Assembly: GCF_002924445.1 (NCBI RefSeq)
Contig: NZ_PIGG01000042.1
Location: forward strand, 1 to 43,444
DNA from: Minwuia thermotolerans
Lineage (GTDB): Bacteria > Pseudomonadota > Alphaproteobacteria > Minwuiales > Minwuiaceae
Reading direction: 5' to 3'
DNA: 43,444 nucleotides
Under the pieces are notes generated by a model, which saw nothing but the letters and a program-made list of their open reading frames with translations, did no database searches and was not told where the DNA came from. The translations under genes and the position numbers were made by a program. Shown here piece by piece: positions 25,940 to 34,493 of this stretch. The stretch's first letter is position 1; each line of letters opens with the position of its first letter.

Positions 25940-26803
25940 ATGATGACCTGGCTCGCCATCGGGATACTGGTTCTGACCGCCGTGATCGGCGGACTGGCCG
26001 GCATGTCCGTGCGCGACCGCCGCCAGGACGCGGATCTTCGCCGCGCGCTGCTTCACGATCGGGCGTCCGCCGCGCCCGGGACATTCGATCCCGCCATCCT
26101 CGACGGTCTGCCGGAACCGGCGCGCCGCTTCTTCCGCTTCGCCATCGCCGAAGGCGCGCCGCTGTGGCGCGTCGCCGAGATCGAGATGGATGGCGAACTG
26201 GCGTTGGGTGAGCCCGGCCGGGCGAAGCCGATGCGGATGCGCGCACGCCAGACCCTCGCCGCGCCCGCCGGCTTCCTCTGGGAGGTCCGGGCCCGCCGCG
26301 GCCTGATGCGCCTCTCCGGTTCCGACGCGTTCGGTTTCGGCCGGAGCTGGAGCCGTTTCCGCCTGTTCGGCTTCCTGGCCGTGGCGCGGGCCGGCGGCAC
26401 GGACGACCATGCCCGCTCCGCCTTCGGCCGGATGATCGCCGAGGCGCTGTTCTGGACGCCGGCGGCGCTGCTGCCCGGGCCGGGCACATGCTGGGAAGCG
26501 GCTGGTCCGGACACGGCGCGCGTCACCGTCGGCCACGGCGAACTGACGCAGGCCGTCGATGTCACCGTCGATGCAGAGGGCAGGCCCACCGACGTTCTGT
26601 TCCAGCGCTGGAGCGATGCCAACCCCGGGCGCGCCTTTCGCCTGCAGCCCTTCGGCGGCAAGCTGGCCGACTTCAGGGATTTCGGCGGCTTCCGGCTGCC
26701 GACGTCGGTCGAGGCGGGCAATTTCTACGGCACGCCCGACTATTTCCCCTTCTTCCGCGCCCGGGTGACCGGTGTGCGGTTTCCGCCGGACATGACGGAC
26801 TGA
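25940..26803 (+). CDS. Membrane-anchored conserved hypothetical (DUF6544-like)
   Basis: A 287-residue protein with one N-terminal transmembrane helix (TWLAIGILVLTAVIGGLAGM), then a short helical linker and a soluble beta-rich domain. Recurrent motifs are LPEPARRFFRFAIAEG, EMDGELAL, ALFWTPAALLPGPGTCWE, VDAEGRPTDVLFQRW and GNFYGTPDYFPFFRARV. This pattern matches a widespread uncharacterised family. It lies 30 bases after the S15-type hydrolase and could be in the same transcript. There are two ATGs at 25940 and 25943. Confidence 0.65.
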   Translation: MMTWLAIGILVLTAVIGGLAGMSVRDRRQDADLRRALLHDRASAAPGTFDPAILDGLPEPARRFFRFAIAEGAPLWRVAEIEMDGELALGEPGRAKPMRMRARQTLAAPAGFLWEVRARRGLMRLSGSDAFGFGRSWSRFRLFGFLAVARAGGTDDHARSAFGRMIAEALFWTPAALLPGPGTCWEAAGPDTARVTVGHGELTQAVDVTVDAEGRPTDVLFQRWSDANPGRAFRLQPFGGKLADFRDFGGFRLPTSVEAGNFYGTPDYFPFFRARVTGVRFPPDMTD

Positions 26804-26911
26804 GCCGCCGCGCCCGCCGGCACCTCAACCCCGTGTTAACGCCCGCCGGTGCAGGATCGTCTGTCACACAGGCGCAACAGACAGCGGTCCGGAAGGCGGA
26901 ACAGGGCGGAA

Positions 26912-28006
26912 ATGCCGGCAGCGAACACGATCTCCCTCATCGGCGACGGCAAGAACCTGGATCAGCGGATATGGCGCATCATCGCCGACCGCTTCCGGGT
27001 TTCCGTGCATACGCTGGAGAAGGTCGCGGAGCGTGAGCGGCTGGCCGACGGTTTGCACATCTTCTGCCTCTCCGATCTCCGCCGCCACATGTTCACGCTC
27101 GCGCGGGTGCTCGCCGCCAGTCCGGGCCGGGCGCTGTTCATTCTTGCCAATCCCACCGACGAGGACCGGGCGATCGCCCGCGAACTCGGTGCGCTGGGCC
27201 TGCTGAGCCAGTTCGCCAGCGAGGACGACATCGCCACCGCCGTGCGCCGCGCCGCCAACCGCTTCGTCGAGCGCGCCTGGTCCGAGATGAAGCCCGAGGA
27301 GGAAGCGGCGCTCCGCGCTTCGCTCGCCAGTTTCGACAAGGTCATGACCTCCGGCGCGGACGGGGAACCGCTGCCCCTGGATGAGGTCTTCGACGCCTGC
27401 GTCCGCATCCAGGGTGCGCTGGGCGTCTCCGACGTCAACCGCTGGCTCGGCGCCCTGGCGTCCCATCACGACAACACCTACCGCCACAGCATGTATGTCT
27501 GCGGCGCGCTCGCCTTCTTCGCCCGCGCTCTCGGCATCCGGGGCGAGGACCTGAAGGAGGTCACCGTCGGCGGTTTCCTGCACGACGCCGGCAAGTCGAT
27601 GATCCCGCTGGCGATTCTCGACAAGCCGGGCAAGCTGGACGACGACGAATGGGCGGTCATGAAGCGCCATCCCGAGCATTCGCGCGAGATCCTGCTGCGC
27701 GAGAACGGCCTGAACCAGCGGGTCGTGCACATGGCCGTGCACCATCACGAACGCCTGGACGGCGCCGGCTACCCCGACCGTCTGGCGGCTGCGGATCTGG
27801 ACGACCCGACGCGGCTCACTGCCATCGCCGACGTCTACGCCGCCCTGACCGAGGACCGGCCCTACAAGCGCGCCATGGCGCCCGAGGCGGCGCTGGACCT
27901 GATGAGCACCTTCAAGGGGCATCTGGATCTCGACCTCGTGCGCGTCTTCCGCGACTTCATGCTGGACCAGCGCGCCCGCCAGGTTTCCCTCGCCGCCACC
28001 GGATAG
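26912..28006 (+). CDS. HD-GYP domain cyclic-di-GMP phosphodiesterase
   Basis: A 364-residue protein. The N-terminal half (SLIGDGKNLDQRIWRIIADRF... ALFILANPTDEDRAIARELGALGLL) looks like a degenerate receiver-like domain without a clear phosphoacceptor. The C-terminal half is a full HD-GYP domain: TYRHSMYV, the metal pair in FLHDAGKSMIP, HPEHSREIL, HHHERLDGAGYPD and IADVYAALTEDRPYK. All residues expected for cyclic-di-GMP hydrolysis are present. Start ATG at 26912, after GGAAGGCGGAACAGGGCGG. It probably lowers cyclic-di-GMP, affecting surface polysaccharide or motility. Confidence 0.87.
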   Translation: MPAANTISLIGDGKNLDQRIWRIIADRFRVSVHTLEKVAERERLADGLHIFCLSDLRRHMFTLARVLAASPGRALFILANPTDEDRAIARELGALGLLSQFASEDDIATAVRRAANRFVERAWSEMKPEEEAALRASLASFDKVMTSGADGEPLPLDEVFDACVRIQGALGVSDVNRWLGALASHHDNTYRHSMYVCGALAFFARALGIRGEDLKEVTVGGFLHDAGKSMIPLAILDKPGKLDDDEWAVMKRHPEHSREILLRENGLNQRVVHMAVHHHERLDGAGYPDRLAAADLDDPTRLTAIADVYAALTEDRPYKRAMAPEAALDLMSTFKGHLDLDLVRVFRDFMLDQRARQVSLAATG

Positions 28007-28083
28007 CCGACCCGGACTTGCGCGGGCGCGCCCGACGGCCCAACCTTCCCCGCTCGCGAGCCACAAGGGGGAGGAGGCCTGCC

Positions 28084-28758
28084 ATGAGCGTCTACGATCT
28101 GAGCGTTACCGACGCGTTGCTGACCACCACGCGTGCGGTGCGCAAGCGTCTCGACTTCGACCGGACGGTGCCGGACGACGTCATCCGCGAATGCCTGGAA
28201 CTGACCCTGCAGGCGCCGACGGGCTCCAACCGCCAGGGCTGGCGCTGGATCGTCGTCACCGACCGGGGAAAACGCGAACGGCTGGCGGAGATTTACCGCA
28301 AGGGCGCGGGAACCTATCTCGATCAGGGCTACGAGAGCGCGAAGGCCGCCGGCGAGGCGCAGGACAGCCGGGTGTTCGATTCAGCCCGCTATCTGGCCGA
28401 ACGGCTGCAGGATGCACCGGTCCACGTCATCCCCTGCATCCGCGTCGACCACCTGCCGGAGAATCCGCCGCGGCGCGTCTGGGCGGGGCTGATGGGCTCG
28501 ATCATGCCCGCGGTCTGGAGCTTCCAGCTCGCGCTCCGCGCCCGCGGCCTCGGCACCGTGCTGACCACGCTTCATCTCACGCACGAGGAAGAGGCGGCCG
28601 AACTGCTGGGCGTGCCCGACGGCATCATGCAGGTCGGCCTGCTGCCGGTGGCGTACACGCTGGGCACCGATTTCAAACCGGCGAAGCGCCCGCCGCTCGA
28701 CACCATCCTGCACTGGAACCGGTGGGACGCGGAGCGCGACGGGCCGGGGAACTGGTAG
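28084..28758 (+). CDS. Nitroreductase-family flavoprotein
   Basis: A 224-residue FMN-dependent nitroreductase-like protein. TTTRAVRKRLDF binds the FMN phosphate, QAPTGSNRQGWRWIVV is the second flavin loop, and GSIMPAVWSFQLALRARGLGTVLTT with VGLLPVAYTLG completes the fold. An AGGAGG site is just upstream. Its stop lies four bases before the GTG of the flavin monooxygenase, so the two are co-expressed. The substrate is unknown. Confidence 0.86.
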   Translation: MSVYDLSVTDALLTTTRAVRKRLDFDRTVPDDVIRECLELTLQAPTGSNRQGWRWIVVTDRGKRERLAEIYRKGAGTYLDQGYESAKAAGEAQDSRVFDSARYLAERLQDAPVHVIPCIRVDHLPENPPRRVWAGLMGSIMPAVWSFQLALRARGLGTVLTTLHLTHEEEAAELLGVPDGIMQVGLLPVAYTLGTDFKPAKRPPLDTILHWNRWDAERDGPGNW

Positions 28759-28762
28759 GCCC

Positions 28763-30235
28763 GTGAGCGAGGAAACGCGTGCCGACATCGGCATTCTCGG
28801 CGCCGGCATTTCGGGCGTGCTCATGGGCATGCTCTACCGCCGCGCCGGCCTGGACGACTTCATCATCCACGAGAAGCTGCCCGACTACGGCGGAACCTGG
28901 CTGCGCAACACCTATCCGGGGCTCTGCTGCGACGTGCCCTCGCACCTCTACAGCTACAGCTTCGAGCCCAATCCGGACTGGTCCCGGCTCTACGCCAGCC
29001 AGCCGGAGATCCAGCGCTATGTCCGCGCCTGCGCCGAGCGCCACGGCCTGCCGGAGCGCACGCGCTTCCGCGCCGGCGTCGAGACCGCGCGCTTCGAGGA
29101 AGATTCGGGTACCTGGCTGCTGGAGGACGCCGAGGGGCGGCGCACGCGGCACCGGGTGCTGGTCGCCGCCACCGGCGGGCTGACGGCGCCGCGCTTCCCG
29201 AAGATCGGGGGCTATGACGACTTCGAAGGGGAGTTCTGGCATTCGGGCGGATGGCGCAGCGACGTCGACCTGGCGGGCAAGCGGGTCGCCGTCGTCGGCA
29301 GCGCGGCCAGCGCCGTGCAGGTCGTGCCCGAGGTCGCCCGCCGCGCGGCCCGTCTGACCGTCTTCCAGCGCTCGCCAAACTGGATCGTGCCCCGCGGCAA
29401 CCGCCCCTACACCACGGCGGAAAAGGCCGCCTTCCGCGACCGGGCGGCGTGGCGGCGGCACTGGCGCGAGCTGCACCGCCGCTCGCTGCTGCTGCACCGG
29501 GTCTTCCATCGCCGGCCGGACGCCCAGACCGAGTTGCGCCGGCTCTGCCTGGAGCCCATGCGCGCGGCCATCGCCGACCCGGCGATCCGCGAGGCGCTGA
29601 CGCCCGATTACGAGCCCGGCTGCAAGCGCATCCTGTTCTCCGACGACTACTACCCGGCGCTGGCCTGCGACCACGTGACCCTGGCGCCGCGCGGCGTGAA
29701 GGGGCTCTCGCGGCAGGGCGTGGTCGACGCCGCGGGCGAGGAGCACCCGGCCGACATCGTCATCTTCTGCACCGGTTACCGCCTCGGCGGGCGGGAGGAC
29801 GGCAGCCCGGCGGTCGAGGTCTACGGCAGGGACGGGCGGCGTCTCGCCGACGCCATCGGGGAGCGGCCCGAGGCCTGGCGCGGCGTCTCCACGCCCGGCT
29901 TCCCGAACCATTTCACCGTCTGCGGCATCAACGGCGTCGCCGCCTATACCTCCCTCTTCGCCTCGGCCGAGATCAACGGCGCCTATATCGTCCGCATGAC
30001 CCGCCGGGCGCTGGAGACGCCGGGCGGCTGGATCGACATCGACCCGGAGGCCACCGCGGCCTACGCCGCGGGACTGCAGGACCGGCTGCAGCGGATGAGC
30101 TGGGCCGGCGACTGCACCAATTTCTACAAGGACGCGAAGGGCCGGATCCTGTCCTTCTATCCCGGCACCCTGGGCGAGATGCGCCGCCGCGCGGAGGCGG
30201 ACGACGGCGGGAGTTATCGCGTGGCGGGAGGCTGA
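28763..30235 (+). CDS. Flavin monooxygenase, Baeyer-Villiger type
   Basis: A 490-residue two-dinucleotide-site flavoprotein. The FAD motif GILGAGISGVLMG is at the N-terminus and the NADPH motif VAVVGSAASAVQ lies near residue 175. The Baeyer-Villiger fingerprint F-x-G-x3-H-x3-W reads FEGEFWHSGGW (about 154-164). DYGGTWLRNTYPGLCCDVPSHLYSYSF is characteristic of these enzymes. It oxidises ketones to esters or lactones with NADPH and oxygen, and the true substrate is unknown. GTG start at 28763. It is the last chromosomal gene before the tRNA-integrase junction. Confidence 0.86.
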   Translation: MSEETRADIGILGAGISGVLMGMLYRRAGLDDFIIHEKLPDYGGTWLRNTYPGLCCDVPSHLYSYSFEPNPDWSRLYASQPEIQRYVRACAERHGLPERTRFRAGVETARFEEDSGTWLLEDAEGRRTRHRVLVAATGGLTAPRFPKIGGYDDFEGEFWHSGGWRSDVDLAGKRVAVVGSAASAVQVVPEVARRAARLTVFQRSPNWIVPRGNRPYTTAEKAAFRDRAAWRRHWRELHRRSLLLHRVFHRRPDAQTELRRLCLEPMRAAIADPAIREALTPDYEPGCKRILFSDDYYPALACDHVTLAPRGVKGLSRQGVVDAAGEEHPADIVIFCTGYRLGGREDGSPAVEVYGRDGRRLADAIGERPEAWRGVSTPGFPNHFTVCGINGVAAYTSLFASAEINGAYIVRMTRRALETPGGWIDIDPEATAAYAAGLQDRLQRMSWAGDCTNFYKDAKGRILSFYPGTLGEMRRRAEADDGGSYRVAGG

Positions 30236-30278
30236 GGCGCCAGGCGCCGCCCCGAGATTCATCGATTTTCCGGAAATC

Positions 30279-30325
30279 TGGTAGCGGGGGAGGGATTCGA
30301 ACCCCCGACACGCGGATTATGATTC
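30279..30325 (-). other. 3' half of tRNA-Met (anticodon CAU), probable attachment site
   Basis: On the minus strand the 47 bases run from the end of the anticodon stem (GA-ATCATAA-TCCGC) through the variable region, a T arm GGGGG-TTCGAAT-CCCTC, an acceptor strand CCCCGCT-A and an encoded CCA. The 5' half of the tRNA is missing: sequence beyond 30325 is AT-rich and unrelated. A tRNA 3' fragment beside an integrase gene is the usual sign of integration at a tRNA gene. An intact copy is expected at the far end of the element, to the right. Confidence 0.8.
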
Positions 30326-30523
30326 AAATTTTTCGCTGAATTTCATTGAACATTTCGCCACCTTATCGATCTCATAAGCTATTAATATAAAAAGAAAAAA
30401 TGAAATCAGGTGCTCATAGGTGAACATAAATGGATTTTGCAGAGCGGCCAATTTCTGTTACCTATACGTTACCTAAAGCGAGATATCCTAGTGTCGCCCC
30501 GAAGCCCGAAGGAACGCCAAGCG
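30326..30523 (+). promoter_or_regulatory. AT-rich leader of the integrase with GTTACCTA repeats
   Basis: No gene is seen here. The stretch is AT-rich. GTTACCTA occurs at 30457-30464 and 30468-30475, 11 bases apart, and a near-complement ATAGGTGAACA lies near 30416. These could be arm-type integrase or excisionase sites. Confidence 0.4.
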
Positions 30524-31807
30524 ATGCCCAAGCGAAACCTCAATGCGGCAGTGGTCAAGCGCCTGAAACCGCCGGCCAGCGGACAGGAAGATAATTTCGA
30601 CAAGGGTTACCCCGGCCTCGCCCTGCGGATTTCCTATGGGGGGCGGAAAACCTGGGTGTTCTTCTATCGTCTGCATGACAAGCAACGGCGGATGAAGCTC
30701 GGCAGCTGGCCTGCCATGTCGGTAGCAGAGGCGCGACAGGCCTGGCGGGATGCACGAAACGAGGTGGAAGCCGGCAAGGATCCCGCCGCCGAGAAGCTTG
30801 AGGCCCGGCGCCGGGAGCCCGACACTGTTGAACGGGTGGGGGAGCAGTTCATCGAAAAATGGCACCGGCCCCGAAACCGGACAGCCGATGAGGTCGCCCG
30901 GATGCTCGAACGCCATGTCTATCCGGTCATCGGTCACCGGGAGATCGGGGACATCGGGCGACGCGACATCCTCGACGTTCTCGACAAGGCGGAAGCGCGG
31001 GGTCTGTCCGTTGGCGTGAACAGGGTATTGGCGAATGTCCGGCGGCTGTTCGCATGGGCTGTCGAGCGGGGACTGATAGAGACCTCACCGGTGACCGGGG
31101 TCAAACCACCGGCGAAGGAACAGGCGCGGGACCGAGTACTGACGGACTATGAGCTACGCGCGTTTCTCGTGGCGTGCGACAAGGCTGGTCCCCCTTTCGG
31201 CGCGGTCTTCAGGCTATTGCTTCTCACCGCCCAACGACGCGACGAGGTCGTCTCGGCGGCATGGTCGGAATTCGATCTGCGTGAGAAGCTGTGGCGTCTG
31301 CCCGGCGAGCGGACCAAGAACGGCAAACCCCATGATGTGCCATTGAGCCAGGCAGCTGTCGAATTGATCGCCGGGCTTGATAGCAGGGATCATTCGGCCC
31401 TGCTGTTTCCGGCATGGTTCGCCCGCGACGGTCAAAGCGAGCAGAAGGAGCGGCCGGTATCCGGGTTCGGCCGCGCGAAAAACCGGGTCGACGCAGCAAT
31501 GCTCGCCGAACTCCGGCGTATGGCGGAGAAACGTGGCGACGATCCTGCAAAAATCGCACTCATGCCCTGGCGCATTCACGATCTGAGACGCACAGCGGCC
31601 TCCGGGATGGCGCGCCTTGGCGTTGGTATTCATGTCGTCGAGAAGCTTCTGAACCATACAAGCGGGACATTCGGCGGCATCGTCGCCGTGTACCAGCGTC
31701 ACGATTTCGCAGACGAGAAACGAGCCGCGGTGGAAGCCTGGGCCGAGTTCATCGCGACCCTGAGTAGCAAGTCCATTCAAGAGCTCGCGTCAGAAGCTGC
31801 GGATTGA
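30524..31807 (+). CDS. P4-type tyrosine recombinase/integrase
   Basis: A 427-residue integrase with an N-terminal DUF4102 arm-binding domain (GLALRISYGGRKTWVFFYRL, KLGSWPAMSVAEARQAW), a core-binding helical domain and a catalytic domain. The catalytic residues are visible: Arg in LLTAQRRDEVV, His-x-x-Arg in IHDLRRTAASGM, His in LLNHTSGTFGG and the nucleophile in VYQRHDF. The start ATG at 30524 has AAGGA nine bases upstream; the longer frame from 30410 is unlikely. It probably integrates the element at the tRNA-Met gene whose 3' half lies directly upstream. Confidence 0.88.
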   Translation: MPKRNLNAAVVKRLKPPASGQEDNFDKGYPGLALRISYGGRKTWVFFYRLHDKQRRMKLGSWPAMSVAEARQAWRDARNEVEAGKDPAAEKLEARRREPDTVERVGEQFIEKWHRPRNRTADEVARMLERHVYPVIGHREIGDIGRRDILDVLDKAEARGLSVGVNRVLANVRRLFAWAVERGLIETSPVTGVKPPAKEQARDRVLTDYELRAFLVACDKAGPPFGAVFRLLLLTAQRRDEVVSAAWSEFDLREKLWRLPGERTKNGKPHDVPLSQAAVELIAGLDSRDHSALLFPAWFARDGQSEQKERPVSGFGRAKNRVDAAMLAELRRMAEKRGDDPAKIALMPWRIHDLRRTAASGMARLGVGIHVVEKLLNHTSGTFGGIVAVYQRHDFADEKRAAVEAWAEFIATLSSKSIQELASEAAD

Positions 31808-31851
31808 TATCATCGCGGCACCCGTGGGTATTGTCGTAACCAGGGGCATCG

Positions 31852-31877
31852 CGATGCTTCTCCATCAAGGAGCATCG
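31852..31877 (+). promoter_or_regulatory. Inverted repeat enclosing the alpA ribosome site
   Basis: CGATGCT (31852-31858) and AGCATCG (31871-31877) form perfect arms. The ribosome site AAGGAG at 31867-31872 overlaps the second arm, directly before the ATG at 31880. The structure could be an operator or a hairpin that masks translation. Confidence 0.5.
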
Positions 31878-31879
31878 TG

Positions 31880-32077
31880 ATGAGGATACTGTCGAAGCGT
31901 CAGCTGAAGGAGCTGGTTCTGTACTCGCCGCAACATGTCGCGCGGCTGGAAAAGGCCGGGAAGTTCCCCAAGCGGGTCCAGATCGGTCCGAACAGAGTGG
32001 GATGGGTTGAGGACGAAGTGCTTGACTGGCTTCAGGAACGGCTGAACCGCCGGGACGAACCTGTCCGACACTCCTGA
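31880..32077 (+). CDS. AlpA-family/MerR-like helix-turn-helix regulator
   Basis: A 65-residue DNA-binding protein of the AlpA type. The sequence ILSKRQLKELVLYSPQHVARLEKAGKFPKRVQIGPNRVGWVEDEVLDWL matches the winged-helix excisionase-like fold that controls integrases on P4-like islands. ATG at 31880 lies seven bases after AAGGAG; a GTG one codon earlier is possible. It is followed by a good terminator, so it is a single-gene unit next to the integrase. Confidence 0.82.
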   Translation: MRILSKRQLKELVLYSPQHVARLEKAGKFPKRVQIGPNRVGWVEDEVLDWLQERLNRRDEPVRHS

Positions 32078-32089
32078 ATGCAGGAGCGG

Positions 32090-32128
32090 GACGGCCGGGC
32101 GTGCACAGCCCGGCCGTCCTTCATTTCT
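32090..32128 (+). terminator. Intrinsic terminator of the alpA-like gene
   Basis: Arms GACGGCCGGGC (32090-32100) and GCCCGGCCGTC (32108-32118) form an 11-base-pair GC-rich stem with a seven-base loop. A T-rich tract CTTCATTTCT follows. It sits 12 bases after the stop. Confidence 0.8.
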
Positions 32129-32592
32129 GTTGAAGGAGCGTCCGAGGCGCTGATTTCGCGCGAACATGGACGCGGAGCCGCAAGACACGGAACTGAAGGG
32201 CGCCCCACCATGGGAGCGGTCCGGCAGAGACATTGGAGGACGCAGAGGATCGTTCTCGCCCGCTCCAGATTTCCTGGTGCGTCCTGGTACCGAAGGGTCG
32301 CGACGCCTTGCGGCAGACCCGCGTATCATGCCTCGATTCATGGCCCGCCCCGGTGAGCACTGGCCCAGGCAGTCCGACCTCGACCAGCGAAATGATGTTG
32401 CGGAATCAGATCGCTCATTCTAGTTAACCAGTCTCAACTCCGTGGTCGGGAATCCGGGGTTTCGAAGGGCGCTTTGTGTCGGCTTCGCAACCCCATTGTG
32501 TCAGACGGGGTGACAGCCAGACATCCCAACCCCCGAGACACGATGGCGGGCAGGGTTGTTGGAGAGAAATCGAATCCTCCCGGGAGGCCGCT
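32129..32592. other. Gene-poor stretch of the island
   Basis: No convincing coding region in either strand. The short open frames here have no ribosome sites or recognisable motifs. The composition is mixed and it may contain the promoter of the following gene. Confidence 0.4.
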
Positions 32593-33327
32593 GTGAAAAA
32601 CAAGGGAAGGCGACCCTATTCTGGACTGCCGCATCTGGATCTGAATTCGTCTATTCTTTTGGCGCGCGGCGTCCTGCGGGAGAAAGATTCGGCGACGCCA
32701 CATGAGTTTGCGGAGTTTCTGAACCAGGAGAGTTTCAATAGCGGGACGCGTCTCCGGATTGCCGCGACCAGACATTTCGGTCTCACGACAACCGCAATGA
32801 ATTTGGTCAAGATCACGCCGCTTGGCCGGGCGCTCATTGAAAACGATCCAGATGTGGAAAAACTGCAGGTCGCTTTCCTGAATCCGCCCCTGTTTCTGAC
32901 GGCTGCCGCGCATTTCACCGATACGCCGGTTCCGATCGACAATGCGGCGCTGGAAGAATATCTGATCCAGATTGGCGTACGGCCAAGCATGGTGTCCCGC
33001 GCAAGATATGTTTTCCTGAAATCTGCGCAACAGGCCGGACTCATGAAGGCCCGGGGCGACAAGCTGGCGTTTGTCGGTGAGGCCGCGGGTCTCCTGAACT
33101 CGGCGCCGGATCGGCAGTTCAACCCTGCCAGAATCGAGGAGCGCAAGAAGTCGACGCAGTATTTCGATGCGACACTGAGCATGTTTCCCGGAACGGAAAA
33201 CGTATCGATTGACAGGTACTACGAGTGGCTCAGACTTGTTGTCGACGGCATAAATTTCCAGATTTCCGAAGATGAGAACAGGCGGATACAGGTCACGATT
33301 TCTCGCCCGGCGCCGCCGGACTCGTAA
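32593..33327 (+). CDS. Island protein of unknown function, possible winged-helix
   Basis: A 244-residue protein I do not recognise with confidence. It starts at GTG 32593 with GGGAGG five to six bases upstream. The pattern alternates helices and short hydrophobic strands: LLARGVLREKDSATPHEFAEFLNQ, TTTAMNLVKITPLGRALIEND, LEEYLIQIGVRPSMVSRARYVFLKSAQQAGLM. This resembles repeated winged-helix units, somewhat like the DUF5343 group found near mobile genes. A C-terminal segment (FDATLSMFPGTENVSIDRYYEWLRLVV) follows. No nuclease or enzymatic motif is evident. Confidence 0.55.
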   Translation: MKNKGRRPYSGLPHLDLNSSILLARGVLREKDSATPHEFAEFLNQESFNSGTRLRIAATRHFGLTTTAMNLVKITPLGRALIENDPDVEKLQVAFLNPPLFLTAAAHFTDTPVPIDNAALEEYLIQIGVRPSMVSRARYVFLKSAQQAGLMKARGDKLAFVGEAAGLLNSAPDRQFNPARIEERKKSTQYFDATLSMFPGTENVSIDRYYEWLRLVVDGINFQISEDENRRIQVTISRPAPPDS

Positions 33328-33753
33328 TTCCGGGCGCGCCCGACCTCCGGTCCCGGCGCCCGGCGGCTTGGACGATGCAGCCGGAGAAGGTGGTCGGGCA
33401 GGGATCGGATCCCCGATCGTGCCATGATGCTCCACAATCCTCGATCATCATGCTGTTGCGGTCGACAAGTGGGTCGACCGACGACGTCGCGTAGCCCGGC
33501 GAGGAGTCGGGGCCGGCGGAGGGCCTGGCTCGCAGGGCACGGTCAGCTTGAAGTCCATGCGTGCTTCAGATCGGCAATGTCTCACTTGACGTGGGCGTCG
33601 CGCGATGTCGATAAGAAAGCCAGGAGGGCAGGCGGACATATGACCATTGCTTCGTCACGGGAGCGTTCGGGCTCGGTCACCTGGCGTTGCTCGCCCCGCC
33701 GTTCTACAGTCGCATTCATCTTTTTGCGTGTTGTCGCGACGGAGGCGTGATCC
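33328..33753. other. Gene-poor stretch with small inverted repeats
   Basis: I see no supported gene. Two inverted repeats are present: GATCGG-ATCC-CCGATC at about 33403-33418, and CATGATG (33423-33429) with CATCATG (33446-33452). GTCGAC occurs twice just after. A GGAGG at the right end belongs to the next gene. Confidence 0.4.
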
Positions 33754-34209
33754 TTGGCCAGAATATACGCGCGCACGAATTATATCGCCCATGACATCAC
33801 GCCGGGGAAGCTCTACCCGGTTCGCGAGGACGACGGCCACAAGTTCACAATCGTTGACGACTCCGGACGCGAACTGGCCTGCCACTGGCGCGGCTGTGCG
33901 CATCTTGGCCGCGAGGACTGGGAACGCTTCGAAACGGATGACCCGCGAGCCCGTGCATCCGTCGACGAGAAAGTTAACAATCTGGCAATGTTTACCGACT
34001 TTGACCCGCAGATCGACGAGCTGAAGATGGTTGTCCGGGAGAATGCGGCGCGTGTCACGGAGCTGCAGCTGCTGAACCTCGATCTTCTGCATGCGCTGCG
34101 CCGGGCCCGAATCGCCCTCGGACCGTTTCACAACCACAAGGATCCGACCTTGCTGGCCGAGATCGATGCGGCGATAGCCGCAGCGGAGGACGCTGGTCCG
34201 GACCGTTGA
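33754..34209 (+). CDS. Island hypothetical protein
   Basis: A 151-residue protein without a recognised family. The N-terminal part is a small beta-rich domain (ITPGKLYPVREDDGHKFTIVDDSGRELACHWRGCAHL), and the C-terminal half is helical (ELKMVVRENAARVTELQLLNLDLLHALRRAR), probably coiled coil. The start is TTG at 33754 with GGAGG eight bases upstream. Phage-derived or island-specific origin is likely from position. Confidence 0.5.
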   Translation: MARIYARTNYIAHDITPGKLYPVREDDGHKFTIVDDSGRELACHWRGCAHLGREDWERFETDDPRARASVDEKVNNLAMFTDFDPQIDELKMVVRENAARVTELQLLNLDLLHALRRARIALGPFHNHKDPTLLAEIDAAIAAAEDAGPDR

Positions 34210-34493
34210 GTGCCGGCCGCGCCAGGCGGCGTCCATCGGCGCTTCGCACCGCGCACCGGCGAGGCCAACTTCGGCTCAAATCAAAGTTGCGGATCGAGGG
34301 GCCGTGGCAATCGAGCGGCGGCCCCAGGGTTGTCGTGGCGGGGCATGCCTGCTTGCAGCGCGATGGGCGGTGGCCTACCAGAGGGCAGGCGTTTCCCGGC
34401 GCCCCGATCGGGGCCAACGGATCGCGTACGCCATGCGTAATCTGGAAAGATGTGTCGGTCGACAGGGCCGGCCGGGACAAGGAGAGCAAGCGG

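Noticed and set aside
21701-26536. A 1611-codon open frame on the minus strand
   Set aside because: It is the antisense shadow of five GC-rich genes (kinase to DUF6544-like). It shows no domain pattern, whereas the plus-strand genes have clear motifs and ribosome sites.
30279-30325. A complete tRNA gene
   Set aside because: The D arm and 5' acceptor strand are absent; only the 3' half is present.
32166-32427. Small overlapping frames between the alpA terminator and the next gene
   Set aside because: No ribosome sites, no coding-like amino-acid pattern and mutual overlap in several frames.
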